A stretch of DNA of 43,808 nucleotides from Oscillibacter faecalis_A (GTDB lineage: Bacteria; Bacillota; Clostridia; Oscillospirales; Oscillospiraceae), in contig NZ_JARFXX010000012.1 of the NCBI RefSeq assembly GCF_029218125.1, positions 1 through 43,808 on the forward strand, in the 5' to 3' direction. This document shows positions 26,429-34,545 of this stretch, in pieces (within the stretch, counting starts at the first letter, position 1; every line of letters begins with the position of its first letter). The translations under genes and the position numbers were made by a program. Under the pieces are notes generated by a model, which searched no databases, was not told the origin of the DNA, and was given only the letters and a program-made list of their open reading frames with translations.

Positions 26429-27481
26429 ATGGTAAGAATGGATGAAAATATGCCGTTCCTGCTGCAATATGAAAATGTGGCATGGTACGATAACGGCAAG
26501 GTCCGCATTTTAGACCGGCGGGTCTATCCCACGGAGGTCCGCTTCGTGGAGTGCACCACCTATCAGGAGGTGGTGAAGGCCATCGCGGATATGGTGACCC
26601 AGAGCGCGGGCCCCTACACCGCTGTTGGCATGGGTATGGCGCTGGCCGCGTGGCAGGTCCGGGACAAGGGCGCCGCGGAGCAGAACGCCTTTTTGAAGCA
26701 GGCGGCTTACGATCTGGCCCACGCACGGCCCACTACCGCCAACCGCTACGGTCAGATCACCTACCGCTGCGCCGAGGTGGCGCAGGCGGCGCTGGAGGCC
26801 GGGAAGGACCCCATCGAGGCCATTGTGGAGAACACGGTGGAGTCCCTGAACCGCCGGTATTCCACCATGCAGATCGTGGGCGACCATCTGGCGGAGCTCA
26901 TTCCGCAGGGCGGCACGATTTTGACCCAGTGCTTCGGCGAGACCATCATCGGCACGGTGATTCGGGCGGCCCGCCGGCAGAACAAGGATTTCCGCGTGTT
27001 CTGCGCGGAGACCCGGCCCTATCTTCAGGGCGCGCGGCTGACCAGCAGCTGCTTTGCCCAGATGGGCTTTGATACCACGGTCATTACGGACAACATGGTG
27101 GCGTATTCCATGGAGCGGGAGCACATTGACGTATTCACCTCTGCGGCGGACTCCATCGCCCGGGACGGTCACATTGCCAACAAGATCGGCACGTTCCAGA
27201 TCGCCATTCTGGCCAAGTATTTCGGCGTGCCCTACTATGTCACCGGCATTCCCGATCAGGACAAGCACAGCAAGGACGATATTGTGATTGAGATGCGCGA
27301 CCCCGCGCAGGTCCTCAGCTACCGGGGCATTCCCAATACGCTGCCGGAGGTCAAGGCCATTTATCCGTCCTTTGATGTGGTGCCGCCCCATCTCATCTCC
27401 GGTGTTGTCACGGATAAGGGCGTGTATGTGCCCTATCTGCTGGACCACTATTTCGACTCCGATGTGAAGAAATTCTATTAA
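26429..27481 (+). CDS. mtnA: Divergent MtnA-like aldose-1-phosphate isomerase (eIF2B-alpha fold)
   Basis: 350-residue protein of the eIF2B-alpha/MtnA family, expected to turn a 5-substituted ribose 1-phosphate into the ribulose 1-phosphate. ETRPYLQGARLT (194-205), VITDNM (218-223) and NKIGTFQIAILAKYFGVP (251-268) match MtnA. The catalytic cysteine (C168) and aspartate (D241) are kept, but the usual HCNTG loop around the cysteine reads QCFGE and the usual GADRI reads AADSI. The changes suggest a different substrate from that of standard MtnA. AAAAGGAG lies nine bases before the ATG; it starts 15 bases after the kinase gene. Confidence 0.82.
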   Translation: MVRMDENMPFLLQYENVAWYDNGKVRILDRRVYPTEVRFVECTTYQEVVKAIADMVTQSAGPYTAVGMGMALAAWQVRDKGAAEQNAFLKQAAYDLAHARPTTANRYGQITYRCAEVAQAALEAGKDPIEAIVENTVESLNRRYSTMQIVGDHLAELIPQGGTILTQCFGETIIGTVIRAARRQNKDFRVFCAETRPYLQGARLTSSCFAQMGFDTTVITDNMVAYSMEREHIDVFTSAADSIARDGHIANKIGTFQIAILAKYFGVPYYVTGIPDQDKHSKDDIVIEMRDPAQVLSYRGIPNTLPEVKAIYPSFDVVPPHLISGVVTDKGVYVPYLLDHYFDSDVKKFY

Positions 27482-27493
27482 GGAGGGGCTGCT

Positions 27494-28483
27494 ATGAAGG
27501 TTTATGTGCGCGCGCCCTATGAGGAAGCCTGCCTTGCCGAGCTGAAGGAGCTGTTTGACGAGGTGGTCTACGAGCCCTGGACCACCACGGGCCAGCGCTA
27601 TTATGAGGACGAGATGCTGGAGCATCTGCTGGCGGTGCAGCCGGACGCCCTCATCACGGAGCTGGACCGGGTGACGGAAAAGGTGCTGGCCGGTTATGAC
27701 CGGCTGAAGTTCATCGGCGACTGCCGGGGCACCCCCGCCAATTTGCAGGTGGATGCCTGCACGAAGGCCGGTGTTCCCATTCTCTGCACCCCCGGCCGCA
27801 ACACGCAGGCCGTGGCGGAGATGGTGGTGGGGCTGATTCTCACCATGTACCGCAAGACCATCCCCGCAATTCAGTGGGTACAGGACGGAAAATGGGTGCA
27901 GGGCACCACGCCGTATTACCTCTGGATGGGTCATGAGCTTCAGGGCAAAAAGGTGGGCTTTGTGGGCTTCGGCGCCATCAGCCATGCCGTTGCAAAGATT
28001 TTAGATGGGTTTGAGTGCGATATTTCCTTCTATGACCCGTTCCTGCCCGGCGATCAGGGCCATTACCGCAAAAAGAGCCTTGAGGAGATTTTCAGCGAGA
28101 GCGACATCGTGACGCTGCACCTGCCGGTGACGGACTCCACCCGGGGCATGATCACCGAGCCGCTGCTGCGCTCCATGAAAAAGACCGCGCTGTTCGTCAA
28201 TGCCGCCCGCTCCGCCATTGTGGACTATACCGCCTTGGAGAAGGTGCTGCGGGAGGAGGCCATTGCCGGCGCCATCATTGATGTGCTGGATACCGAGCCG
28301 CCCACGGAAGCCGACCTTGCTATCGGCAAGTGCCCCAATGTGCTGCTGACGCCCCACATCTGCGGCGCGACCTATGAGGTGACGGATCACCAGTCCCGCA
28401 TCCTCAACGAGCGCATCAAAAAGTGGCTCCGCGGCGAGGACATGGAGAAAATCGTTTATAACCGGGACGTTTTGAAGAAGTAG
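27494..28483 (+). CDS. D-isomer-specific 2-hydroxyacid dehydrogenase
   Basis: 329-residue NAD(P)-dependent oxidoreductase. A catalytic domain (about 1-105 and 300-329) surrounds a Rossmann domain with VGFVGFGAIS (154-163). The catalytic set R239 (NAARSAIVD), E268 (DTEPP) and H288 (LTPHICGAT) is complete. It lies 12 bases after the mtnA-like gene with AAGGAGGGGC before the ATG. Its job in the cluster is unclear: it may reduce a 2-oxo acid or oxidise a hydroxyacid arising from the side product, or regenerate cofactor. It is not part of the known three-enzyme DHAP shunt. Confidence 0.9.
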   Translation: MKVYVRAPYEEACLAELKELFDEVVYEPWTTTGQRYYEDEMLEHLLAVQPDALITELDRVTEKVLAGYDRLKFIGDCRGTPANLQVDACTKAGVPILCTPGRNTQAVAEMVVGLILTMYRKTIPAIQWVQDGKWVQGTTPYYLWMGHELQGKKVGFVGFGAISHAVAKILDGFECDISFYDPFLPGDQGHYRKKSLEEIFSESDIVTLHLPVTDSTRGMITEPLLRSMKKTALFVNAARSAIVDYTALEKVLREEAIAGAIIDVLDTEPPTEADLAIGKCPNVLLTPHICGATYEVTDHQSRILNERIKKWLRGEDMEKIVYNRDVLKK

Positions 28484-28486
28484 CCG

Positions 28487-29929
28487 ATGAAGCATTATCT
28501 GATGGTGGACTTAGGCACCGGCAACAGCCGCGTGGCATTGGTGGATTCCGACGGCGGGATTCTGGGCCTGCGGACGTATACCAATGTCTATCACCGGGAC
28601 AGTGCCTATGAGGACGGACAGTATTTTCTCCCGGAGGACTGGGCGGCGCTGCTGCTGCAGGGCTGCCGGGAGCTGTGCCGGGAGCACCCGGACGTTCAGG
28701 TGAACGCCGTTTCCGCGGCCGGTGCGCGGCAGAGCTTCGTGCTGCTGGATGGAAACGGCCGGGCGTTTCTGGGCCTGCCGAACATCGACAACCGGGGCCG
28801 GGCCTACATGGCGCAGGTGCCGGAGCATGACGAGATCTACCGCCTCTCCGGCAAATGGGCCACGGAGGATTTCGGCGCCGCCAAGCTGCTGGGACTGCGG
28901 ATGCAGCACCCGGAGCAGTATGAGGCGGTGGAGAGCGTTCTGAGCCTCAGCGAGTGGATCGCCTGGATCTTCACCGGGCGGAAAGTCATGGAGTACACGC
29001 AGGCTTGTGAGAGCCAGCTCTATGACATCGGCCAGCGGAGCTGGTCCCAGACGCTTTGCAGCTTTTACGGTCTGCGCCCGGAGTTTTTGCCGCCGCTTCA
29101 GGCGGCGGGCACGGCGGTGGGTCCCATTCTCGATACCTATCGCCGGGAGCTGGGCATGGCCAAGGACGCCGTGTTTGTGCTGGGCGGCGCGGATACGCAG
29201 ATCGCCCTGCTGCAAACGGGCATCCGCCCCGGCGGCATCGCCGTGGTCTCCGGCACCACCTCGCCGGTGGTGGCGGAACTGGAGCAGCTTTTCTATGACC
29301 CGGCCCAGCGCGTCTGGACGGACGCGGGACTGGGGGCGGAGAGCTATCAGGTGGAGATGAACCCCGGTGTCACGGGCCTGAATTATCAGCGGGTGAAGGA
29401 CCGGCTCTGCGCCGATATTCCCTACGAGCGGCTGGAGGAAATTTACCGGGAGAAGACCTCGTTTGCCTGTACGGCGTCATTTTCTTCGCTGCTGTTCTAT
29501 CAGCGGCGCTCTCTGCGCCGGGGCGGCTTCTTCATGCGCGCCCCGCTGGACGCCGAGGCGGACCGCACGGACCTTGCGTGGGCCGTGCTGGCGGACATCG
29601 CCTGCTCCACCCATGAGCAGCTTCAGCACCTCGTTGAGCTGACAGGGAACGAGGGCGGCCCCATTTTGGGCTGCGGCGGGGGCTTCCAGTCCGAGGCGCT
29701 CTGCCAGATGCTATCGGACCTTTCCGGGCGGGAGCTGCGGCTGCGCGCCGGCTTCCGGCAGGCCACTGTACAGGGACTTGTGACCCTCTGCAACGATTAC
29801 TTGGGCGAGGTGCCCGCAAAGCGGGACAGCGCCCTGAAGACCTATCACCCCCGGACGGGACAGCTGATTCACCAGTATGCCCCGGCCTGGCGGGAGGCGC
29901 GGGACCGCGCCAATGACATCAAGGCTTGA
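28487..29929 (+). CDS. FGGY-family carbohydrate kinase
   Basis: 480-residue sugar kinase with two actin-like domains. MVDLGTGNSRVALVD (6-20) is the N-terminal phosphate loop, VLGGADTQIALLQTG (about 230-244) and GCGGGFQSEALCQMLSDLSG (about 410-430) are the conserved ATP-binding parts of the C-terminal domain. It starts three bases after the dehydrogenase gene. A second kinase beside the MtnK-like one suggests that the cluster handles two sugars, or that a ketose made in the pathway is phosphorylated for the class II aldolase. The sugar cannot be named from sequence. Confidence 0.88.
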   Translation: MKHYLMVDLGTGNSRVALVDSDGGILGLRTYTNVYHRDSAYEDGQYFLPEDWAALLLQGCRELCREHPDVQVNAVSAAGARQSFVLLDGNGRAFLGLPNIDNRGRAYMAQVPEHDEIYRLSGKWATEDFGAAKLLGLRMQHPEQYEAVESVLSLSEWIAWIFTGRKVMEYTQACESQLYDIGQRSWSQTLCSFYGLRPEFLPPLQAAGTAVGPILDTYRRELGMAKDAVFVLGGADTQIALLQTGIRPGGIAVVSGTTSPVVAELEQLFYDPAQRVWTDAGLGAESYQVEMNPGVTGLNYQRVKDRLCADIPYERLEEIYREKTSFACTASFSSLLFYQRRSLRRGGFFMRAPLDAEADRTDLAWAVLADIACSTHEQLQHLVELTGNEGGPILGCGGGFQSEALCQMLSDLSGRELRLRAGFRQATVQGLVTLCNDYLGEVPAKRDSALKTYHPRTGQLIHQYAPAWREARDRANDIKA

Positions 29930-29992
29930 CGAAAATTTTAATTCCGCCGCAGGGCGGGTACAAAAAGTGAACGATTTTGGGAGGAATTTGCT

Positions 29993-30658
29993 ATGCTGAT
30001 GCAGGAAGAAAGAGAACTGGTCGTTGAATACGGCAAAAAGATGAGCGCGGCCCGCCTGAGCACGGGCACCAGCGGCAATATCAGTATTTACAATGCGGAA
30101 AAGGGCCTCGTGGCGCTGAGCCCCTCCGGTATGGATTATTTTTCCACCACGCCTGAGGACGTTGTGATTTTGGACTTGGACGCCAAGGTGGTGGACGGTA
30201 AGCGGAAGCCCTCCAGCGAGTGGGCGCTGCACACCACGTTCTATAAGCATAAGCCCCACGCCCGGGCTGTGGTCCACACCCATTCCGTGTACTGCACCAC
30301 GCTGGCCGTTCTGGGCGAGCCCATCCGTGCGGTGCACTATGTCATCGGCGACGCCGGTGCTGCAGAGGTCCCCTGCGCCCCCTATCAGCTGTTCGGCACC
30401 GAGGCGCTGGCCGAGGCCGCTATGAAGGTCTGCGGCAAGAGTGATGGTGTTCTGCTGGGCAACCACGGCCTTGTCTGCTGCGGCAAGGACATCAAGAGCG
30501 CTTACGGCCTTGCCTGTAATCTGGAGTTCATCGCGGAGCTTCAGTGCCGCGCCATGAGCATCGGCAAGCCCAACGTGCTGACGGAGGAGCAGATGGCTGA
30601 GGTCATGGTGAAGTTCCAGTCCTACGGCCAGCCCGGCGAGAAGAAGACCGGCTATTAA
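29993..30658 (+). CDS. Class II aldolase (fuculose-1-phosphate aldolase-like)
   Basis: 221-residue zinc aldolase of the FucA/AraD/MtnB fold that would split a ketose 1-phosphate into DHAP and an aldehyde. STGTSGNIS (23-31) and SPSG (43-46) bind phosphate; E76 is the catalytic acid, and H95, H97 (VVHTHS) and H158 (GNHGL) are the zinc ligands. GGGAGG lies about seven bases before the ATG. With the MtnK-like and MtnA-like genes it gives the kinase-isomerase-aldolase trio of the DHAP shunt, where 5-methylthioribulose 1-phosphate or 5-deoxyribulose 1-phosphate is cleaved to DHAP plus (methylthio)acetaldehyde or acetaldehyde. Confidence 0.88.
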   Translation: MLMQEERELVVEYGKKMSAARLSTGTSGNISIYNAEKGLVALSPSGMDYFSTTPEDVVILDLDAKVVDGKRKPSSEWALHTTFYKHKPHARAVVHTHSVYCTTLAVLGEPIRAVHYVIGDAGAAEVPCAPYQLFGTEALAEAAMKVCGKSDGVLLGNHGLVCCGKDIKSAYGLACNLEFIAELQCRAMSIGKPNVLTEEQMAEVMVKFQSYGQPGEKKTGY

Positions 30659-30690
30659 GCGCCTGCCGTTTCAAGGAGAATCAGATAAAA

Positions 30691-30919
30691 AGGGCGGTAC
30701 GTACCATTGGTACGCACCGCCCTCAGCGTGTCGAAAAAGTCTTTTCGCCCCGCTGAGCCAGTTTTCAGAATTTTATAAAAATTCTGAAAACTAAGGATTT
30801 CAATGGCGCAGGACACCCTTCTTGGGTTTCCCGCGCACACCCTTCCTTACCGTCGCGGAGAATTCACTACTTTATCGACAGTCTCAAGGGCGGTGCGTAC
30901 CATTAGTACGCACCGCCCT
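30691..30919. mobile_element. MITE-like palindromic element with terminal inverted repeats
   Basis: A 229-bp non-coding unit. Each end is a 33-bp palindrome starting AGGGCGGT and ending ACCGCCCT (30691-30723 and 30887-30919), three bases different from each other. Inside the ends, TGTCGAAAAAGT on the left matches TGTCGATAAAGT on the right strand, extending the inverted repeat to about 50 bp. Two more hairpins lie inside: 30722-30756 (CTCAGCG...CGCTGAG with an inner CGAAAA stem) and a perfect 15-bp stem at 30760-30792. No transposase is present, as expected of a non-autonomous element. The left palindrome may also end transcription of the aldolase gene. A structured RNA is an alternative. Confidence 0.6.
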
Positions 30920-30932
30920 TTTGTGTCCCATG

Positions 30933-30963
30933 AAAAAGCCCCGCTCCGGCTTATGCCGGGGCA
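30933..30963 (-). terminator. Terminator of hsp20
   Basis: On the minus strand a GC-rich stem (GCCCCGGC... with ...GCGGGGC) is followed by TTTTTC, directly after the hsp20 stop codon. Confidence 0.75.
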
Positions 30964-30974
30964 GGGCTTGGCAT

Positions 30975-31418
30975 TTACTGGATGCTCACCGAGGTGCTCT
31001 TGACCTCGGGCTTCCGGGTTTCCTTGGGAACGGAGATCTGAAGGATGCCGCTTTCAAACTTGGCGCTGATCTCGTCAGGCTCCACATCCCAGCCCACGTA
31101 GAAGCTCCGGCTGCAGGCACCGGCATAGCGCTCCTGACGGATGTACTTGCCCTTCTTGTCCTCGGCGTCCTTGTCCAGCCCCTTGGCGGCGCTGATGGTC
31201 AGATAACCGTCCTTCAGGTCGATGCTGACCTCGTCCTTCTTGAAGCCCGGCAGGTCGATGTCCAGCTCGTAGCTGGTATCGGTCTCCCGGATATCGGTCT
31301 TCATCAGGTTCTTGGCGTGCTTACCGTAAAGGGCGTCCCGGGTCTGGGGCACCATCATGCCAAAGGGATCAGAGAAGAAATCATCAAACATATTTTCACC
31401 AAAAATGCTGGGCAGCAT
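30975..31418 (-). CDS. Small heat-shock protein, Hsp20 family
   Basis: 147-residue alpha-crystallin chaperone that holds unfolding proteins in the cytoplasm. The N-terminal arm (1-38) contains MFDDFFSDPF; the alpha-crystallin domain (about 39-130) contains YELDIDLPGFKKDEVSIDLKDGYLTISA and the conserved end AKFESGILQISVPK, followed by a short tail. ATGGAGG lies just before the ATG. It is a single-gene unit under a CIRCE/HrcA-type promoter, with a 5' leader of about 130 bases. Confidence 0.94.
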   Translation of the reverse strand: MLPSIFGENMFDDFFSDPFGMMVPQTRDALYGKHAKNLMKTDIRETDTSYELDIDLPGFKKDEVSIDLKDGYLTISAAKGLDKDAEDKKGKYIRQERYAGACSRSFYVGWDVEPDEISAKFESGILQISVPKETRKPEVKSTSVSIQ

Positions 31419-31555
31419 AAGTCATTCCTCCATTCTTTTATTTCTGCGGCAATGGAAATCACTTCATCGTCCGCAGCCTTCTGTTGCCTACATGAACAAA
31501 CGGTTTTGGAGCTCTCCGGGGGGACCTTTTTGCTCCCCCTCTCAAGTTCGCCTTT

Positions 31556-31597
31556 ATTATAGCACCATTTTTAGCACTGTCAATAGGAGAGTGCTAA
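31556..31597 (-). promoter_or_regulatory. hsp20 promoter with CIRCE operator (HrcA site)
   Basis: TTAGCACTG-N9-GAGTGCTAA at 31571-31597 matches the CIRCE consensus (TTAGCACTC-N9-GAGTGCTAA) with one mismatch. On the minus strand TTGACA (31578-31583) lies inside it, followed by a 16-base spacer and TATAAT (31556-31561). HrcA bound to CIRCE would cover the -35, so hsp20 should be released on heat stress. Confidence 0.92.
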
Positions 31598-31711
31598 TGT
31601 TCACAAAAGAAGTATTGTTTGTTCATAAAATATGCGATTTTTCGGAGGAATCACCTGTTTGCATCAGCAGGAGCGGCAAAACGGGGCAGAGGACTGCGGA
31701 TAAAAGAAAGA

Positions 31712-31747
31712 AAAAGCAGAGCGGAGCCGCTGAAAGCGGCTCCGCTC
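31712..31747 (-). terminator. Terminator of the RNHCP gene
   Basis: A perfect 12-bp stem (31719-31730 with 31736-31747) with a five-base loop; on the minus strand it is followed by TGCTTTTTC. Confidence 0.8.
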
Positions 31748-31772
31748 AAAGTGATTTTACAAGAAACGATGC

Positions 31773-32198
31773 TTACCGCATACTGCCCTCCCCGCCCATG
31801 AGGGCGGTGAGTTCCTCAATGCGCTCCAGCGGGAAGGGCGGACGGCACAGGGGCCGCAGGGCGATGCTCATGAGCTTCATGGGGTTGTCATCTGCCGCTA
31901 CGCGGTTGGAGCTGAAAGCTCCGCAGCGCCTGCAGCGGTGGATAATGGCCCACTCGCCATTGTTCCGCACCCAGACTGCCACCGGCTCCATGATGCCGCC
32001 GCAGTCGGCGGCCCGGTCTCCCGGCTCTATGTCCACATGGAGGCTGGAAAGGCAGTTGGGGCAGTGGTTACGGTGCTGGCTCCCGGTGTTCTCCGGCGTG
32101 CAGAGGCGTCCGCAGACTTTGCAGGTAAATGAATCGGTGCAGGGATGGGTCTTATAATAGCCCTTTTCAAAGGCTTTCCGTTTGTTTTCACGGTTCAT
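31773..32198 (-). CDS. RNHCP-domain zinc-ribbon protein
   Basis: 141-residue protein of the RNHCP family, named for the motif seen here at 43-47 (QHRNHCPNC). Three cysteine pairs, C26-x2-C29, C46-x2-C49 and C89-x2-C92, should bind zinc. The function of the family is not known. Starting at the ATG 32198 gives a good AGGAGG seven bases upstream; a longer frame to 32282 lacks one. It stands alone with its own terminator. Confidence 0.85.
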   Translation of the reverse strand: MNRENKRKAFEKGYYKTHPCTDSFTCKVCGRLCTPENTGSQHRNHCPNCLSSLHVDIEPGDRAADCGGIMEPVAVWVRNNGEWAIIHRCRRCGAFSSNRVAADDNPMKLMSIALRPLCRPPFPLERIEELTALMGGEGSMR

Positions 32199-32346
32199 GA
32201 TATTCCTCCTGAATCGGTATGCTCCGAGCTTCGGGAGGAGCGGCGTGTGTTGGATTTGCCGGACCTCCCGGTCAGGCCACACGATCCAGTGATAAAGATA
32301 ACTGTTTCAAAAAGCTCTCCTTAAAGTTTTATTTGATTTGGGGTGT

Positions 32347-33561
32347 TTACTTCAGGAAATGCAGCGCGTTCTGGACATGGCAGGCCGTGCCCACAGGCAG
32401 GGCGTTCAGATCCATTTTGAAATACGGATTGTGCAGGGGCTTATCGTCCTCACCCGTGCCGATGCCCAGCCAGAACAGCACGCCCGGCACGTGCTGGGTG
32501 AAGCAGCCGAAGTCCTCGGAGCCCATAAAGGGCTTGTTGGTGAGAATCACATTCCCCTCGCCGACAATGTTCTCCAGCGTGCGGCTCACCTCCAGCGCCA
32601 TGGCCTCATCGTTGATGGTGGCGTCATAGCCGAGGGTCTGGGTACACACCGCCGTGCAGCGGTTGGCCTTGGCAATGCCCTCGGCCAGCTCCGGGATGCG
32701 CTGGCGCAGCAGGGCGCGGACATCGTTGTTGAACGTGCGGAAACCGCCGACAATGTGGGCGCGCTCCGGCACCACGTTCCACACGGAGCCGGGGAGCTCC
32801 ACCTGCCCGATGGAGATGACGCAGTTTTCCATGGAGCTGACCTCCCGGGTGGGGAGCATGTGGATGGCGGTAATAAGCTCCGCCATGGCGGGCACCGGGT
32901 CTACGGCGTTTTCCGGCATGGCGCCGTGGCCGCCCTTACCGGTGAGCATGATGTCATACACATCGCTGGAGGCGGTGGCCTCATGCCGGGCGATCTGGAT
33001 CTTTCCGGCAGGGACGGCGGGCTGTACATGAAGAGCCAGCGCCATGTCCACGCCCTCCAAAACGCCCTGCTGAATCATAAAGCCTGCGCCGCCCTCGCCA
33101 TCGTATCCGGCGGCGCGGACAGTCTCCTTCATAGAGGCGGGAATGCTTTCCTCCGAGGGCTCAAAGAGGAATTTGATTTTGCCCCGGAAGGCGTCTCTAT
33201 GGGCGGAGAGGAGCTTGGCGGCGCCCAGCAGCATGGTCACATGGGCATCATGGCCGCAGGCGTGCATTTTTCCGGGATTTTCGGAGCGGTAGTCGCAGGC
33301 GGTCATTTCCTCCACCTGCAGGCAGTCCATATCCGCCCGAATCAGCAGCGTTTTGCCGGGGCGGCCGGAATCCAGTGTTCCCACCACGCCGGTGATGGCG
33401 ATGCCGGTCTGCACCTCCATGCCGCAGGCGCGGAGGTAATCGGCGATGATGCCGGAGGTCCGGTGCTCGTCATAGCCGATCTCCGGGTGGCGGTGCAGGT
33501 CCTTGTAAATGGTTTCCAGCTCGGCGGAAAGGGCCGCAGCTTCCTTTTTTACATCAAACAT
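32347..33561 (-). CDS. M20-family amidohydrolase
   Basis: 404-residue metallo-amidohydrolase of the N-acyl amino acid/IAA-amino acid hydrolase type, cutting an N-acyl or peptide-like amide. HPEIGYDEHRT (25-34), RADMDCLQ (75-82), HACGHDAHVTM (100-110) and FEPSEES (134-140) are metal-site and catalytic segments; a lid domain spans about 190-305. The residue after RADMD is cysteine and the usual HHP segment near the end reads LHNPYF, minor changes. AGGAGG precedes the ATG. It follows parB by 47 bases on the same strand with no clear terminator between, so it may be read from the par operon as well. Confidence 0.9.
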   Translation of the reverse strand: MFDVKKEAAALSAELETIYKDLHRHPEIGYDEHRTSGIIADYLRACGMEVQTGIAITGVVGTLDSGRPGKTLLIRADMDCLQVEEMTACDYRSENPGKMHACGHDAHVTMLLGAAKLLSAHRDAFRGKIKFLFEPSEESIPASMKETVRAAGYDGEGGAGFMIQQGVLEGVDMALALHVQPAVPAGKIQIARHEATASSDVYDIMLTGKGGHGAMPENAVDPVPAMAELITAIHMLPTREVSSMENCVISIGQVELPGSVWNVVPERAHIVGGFRTFNNDVRALLRQRIPELAEGIAKANRCTAVCTQTLGYDATINDEAMALEVSRTLENIVGEGNVILTNKPFMGSEDFGCFTQHVPGVLFWLGIGTGEDDKPLHNPYFKMDLNALPVGTACHVQNALHFLK

Positions 33562-33608
33562 AGCACATCCTCCTGTTTCCGGCCGACAGCGCGGCCGGGT
33601 ATTCAGCT

Positions 33609-34541
33609 TCAGTCCAGGGACGCCTTCAGGGCCTCTACGGTCCGGCGCAGCTCCTCTAAATTTGCAAGGCAGGTGTCCAGCTTTTTCCGGGCGGTGACCC
33701 GGTCCTCCGCGTCCAGCTTCAGACTTCGGAGCTGGGCGGTGGAGCGCCGGATGGAGCGACCGAAGGAGTCCACCGTCCGTAGCGCGTTGGCGGCGACGGG
33801 CTTAGGCGGCGTCACGGGCAGCTCGGCGGCCTTGGCGTAGGCAATGGCCCGGTGGACGAGGGCGGGGAAGTCGCTCTTGTCCCCAGCCTTATCCACGAAG
33901 TCCTCCACAATGGGGTAGAGGTGGGCGTTGCTTCGGCGGGCCAGCTCATAGGCGTCCGTCATGGTCATTTTTCCGCCCTCGGCCCAGCCGGTGAGGGTGT
34001 CATCCAAATTCAGAAGGTCAAGATACCGCTCCACCGTGGCGCGGGAGAGCTCCGTCTGTGACGCCATCATCTCCGCCTGCTCCTTTACGTTTTCCGGCAG
34101 GCGGTCCTCCTCCCGCAGCACCTCACGCAGCGTTTCAAGCTGCCGGGCCATGTCAAAGGGGGAGACGTTCCGGCGGTGCAGGTTCGTGCCCATCAGGGCC
34201 CGCAGCTCCTCCAGCCGGTCATGATAGTGCCGCACCTTGCAGGGGACAGTGACCTTTCCCAGCTTTTTGGCAGCCCGGACCCGGCGGTGTCCGCTGATGA
34301 TGCGGTATTTCCCCTCGGCCTCAGCGGGGGTCACGATGATATCTTCTAAAAATCCGTCCTTTTCCACGCTGTCCATGGTGGCCTGAAACTGTGCGTCCTC
34401 CGCCATGGAGAAGCGGTTCATGGGATTTTCCTCCAGCGCGTCCACCCGGAGCTGCCGGACAAACTCACCGTTCACTGCGGCGGCGTTGTCCGCAGTCTTT
34501 TGCAGCGTCCCGAAAATGGACGGGGATTTTTTCGATGCCAT
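33609..34541 (-). CDS. parB: ParB-family partition protein
   Basis: 310-residue centromere-binding CTPase clamp. Box I ENPMNRF (38-44), the GHRR motif in IISGHRRVRAAKKLG (81-95), and box III TNLHRRNVSPF (119-129) are the CTP-binding motifs. A helix-turn-helix follows (about 157-180; ASQTELSRATVERYLDLL), and the C-terminal third (about 255-310) is charged and coiled-coil-like, suited to dimerisation. GGAGGGCTGAGGAC before the ATG overlaps the parA end; the gap is four bases. Like plasmid ParBs it is in an operon after a ribbon-helix-helix gene and parA. Its likely DNA site is one of the CACGTG-centred palindromes. Confidence 0.9.
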   Translation of the reverse strand: MASKKSPSIFGTLQKTADNAAAVNGEFVRQLRVDALEENPMNRFSMAEDAQFQATMDSVEKDGFLEDIIVTPAEAEGKYRIISGHRRVRAAKKLGKVTVPCKVRHYHDRLEELRALMGTNLHRRNVSPFDMARQLETLREVLREEDRLPENVKEQAEMMASQTELSRATVERYLDLLNLDDTLTGWAEGGKMTMTDAYELARRSNAHLYPIVEDFVDKAGDKSDFPALVHRAIAYAKAAELPVTPPKPVAANALRTVDSFGRSIRRSTAQLRSLKLDAEDRVTARKKLDTCLANLEELRRTVEALKASLD

Positions 34542-34545
34542 GTCC

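Larger units (their letters stand above)
30659..30974. other. Gene-free region downstream of the aldolase gene
   Basis: 316 bases between the aldolase gene (plus) and hsp20 (minus), nearly filled by a 229-bp palindrome-rich element (30691-30919) and the hsp20 terminator (30933-30963). Short ORFs inside the element have no ribosome site or recognisable product. Confidence 0.6.
31419..31772. other. Region between hsp20 and the RNHCP gene
   Basis: 354 bases holding the hsp20 leader and promoter with CIRCE (31556-31597) and the terminator of the RNHCP gene (31712-31747). No supported ORF. Confidence 0.6.

Noticed and set aside
26510..27985. Long minus-strand frame across the mtnA-like and dehydrogenase genes
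   Set aside because: It crosses two well-supported plus-strand genes and shows no recognisable protein pattern.
30803..31003. Short plus-strand frames inside and after the MITE-like element
   Set aside because: They have no ribosome site, run through palindromes and the hsp20 terminator, and show no conserved features.
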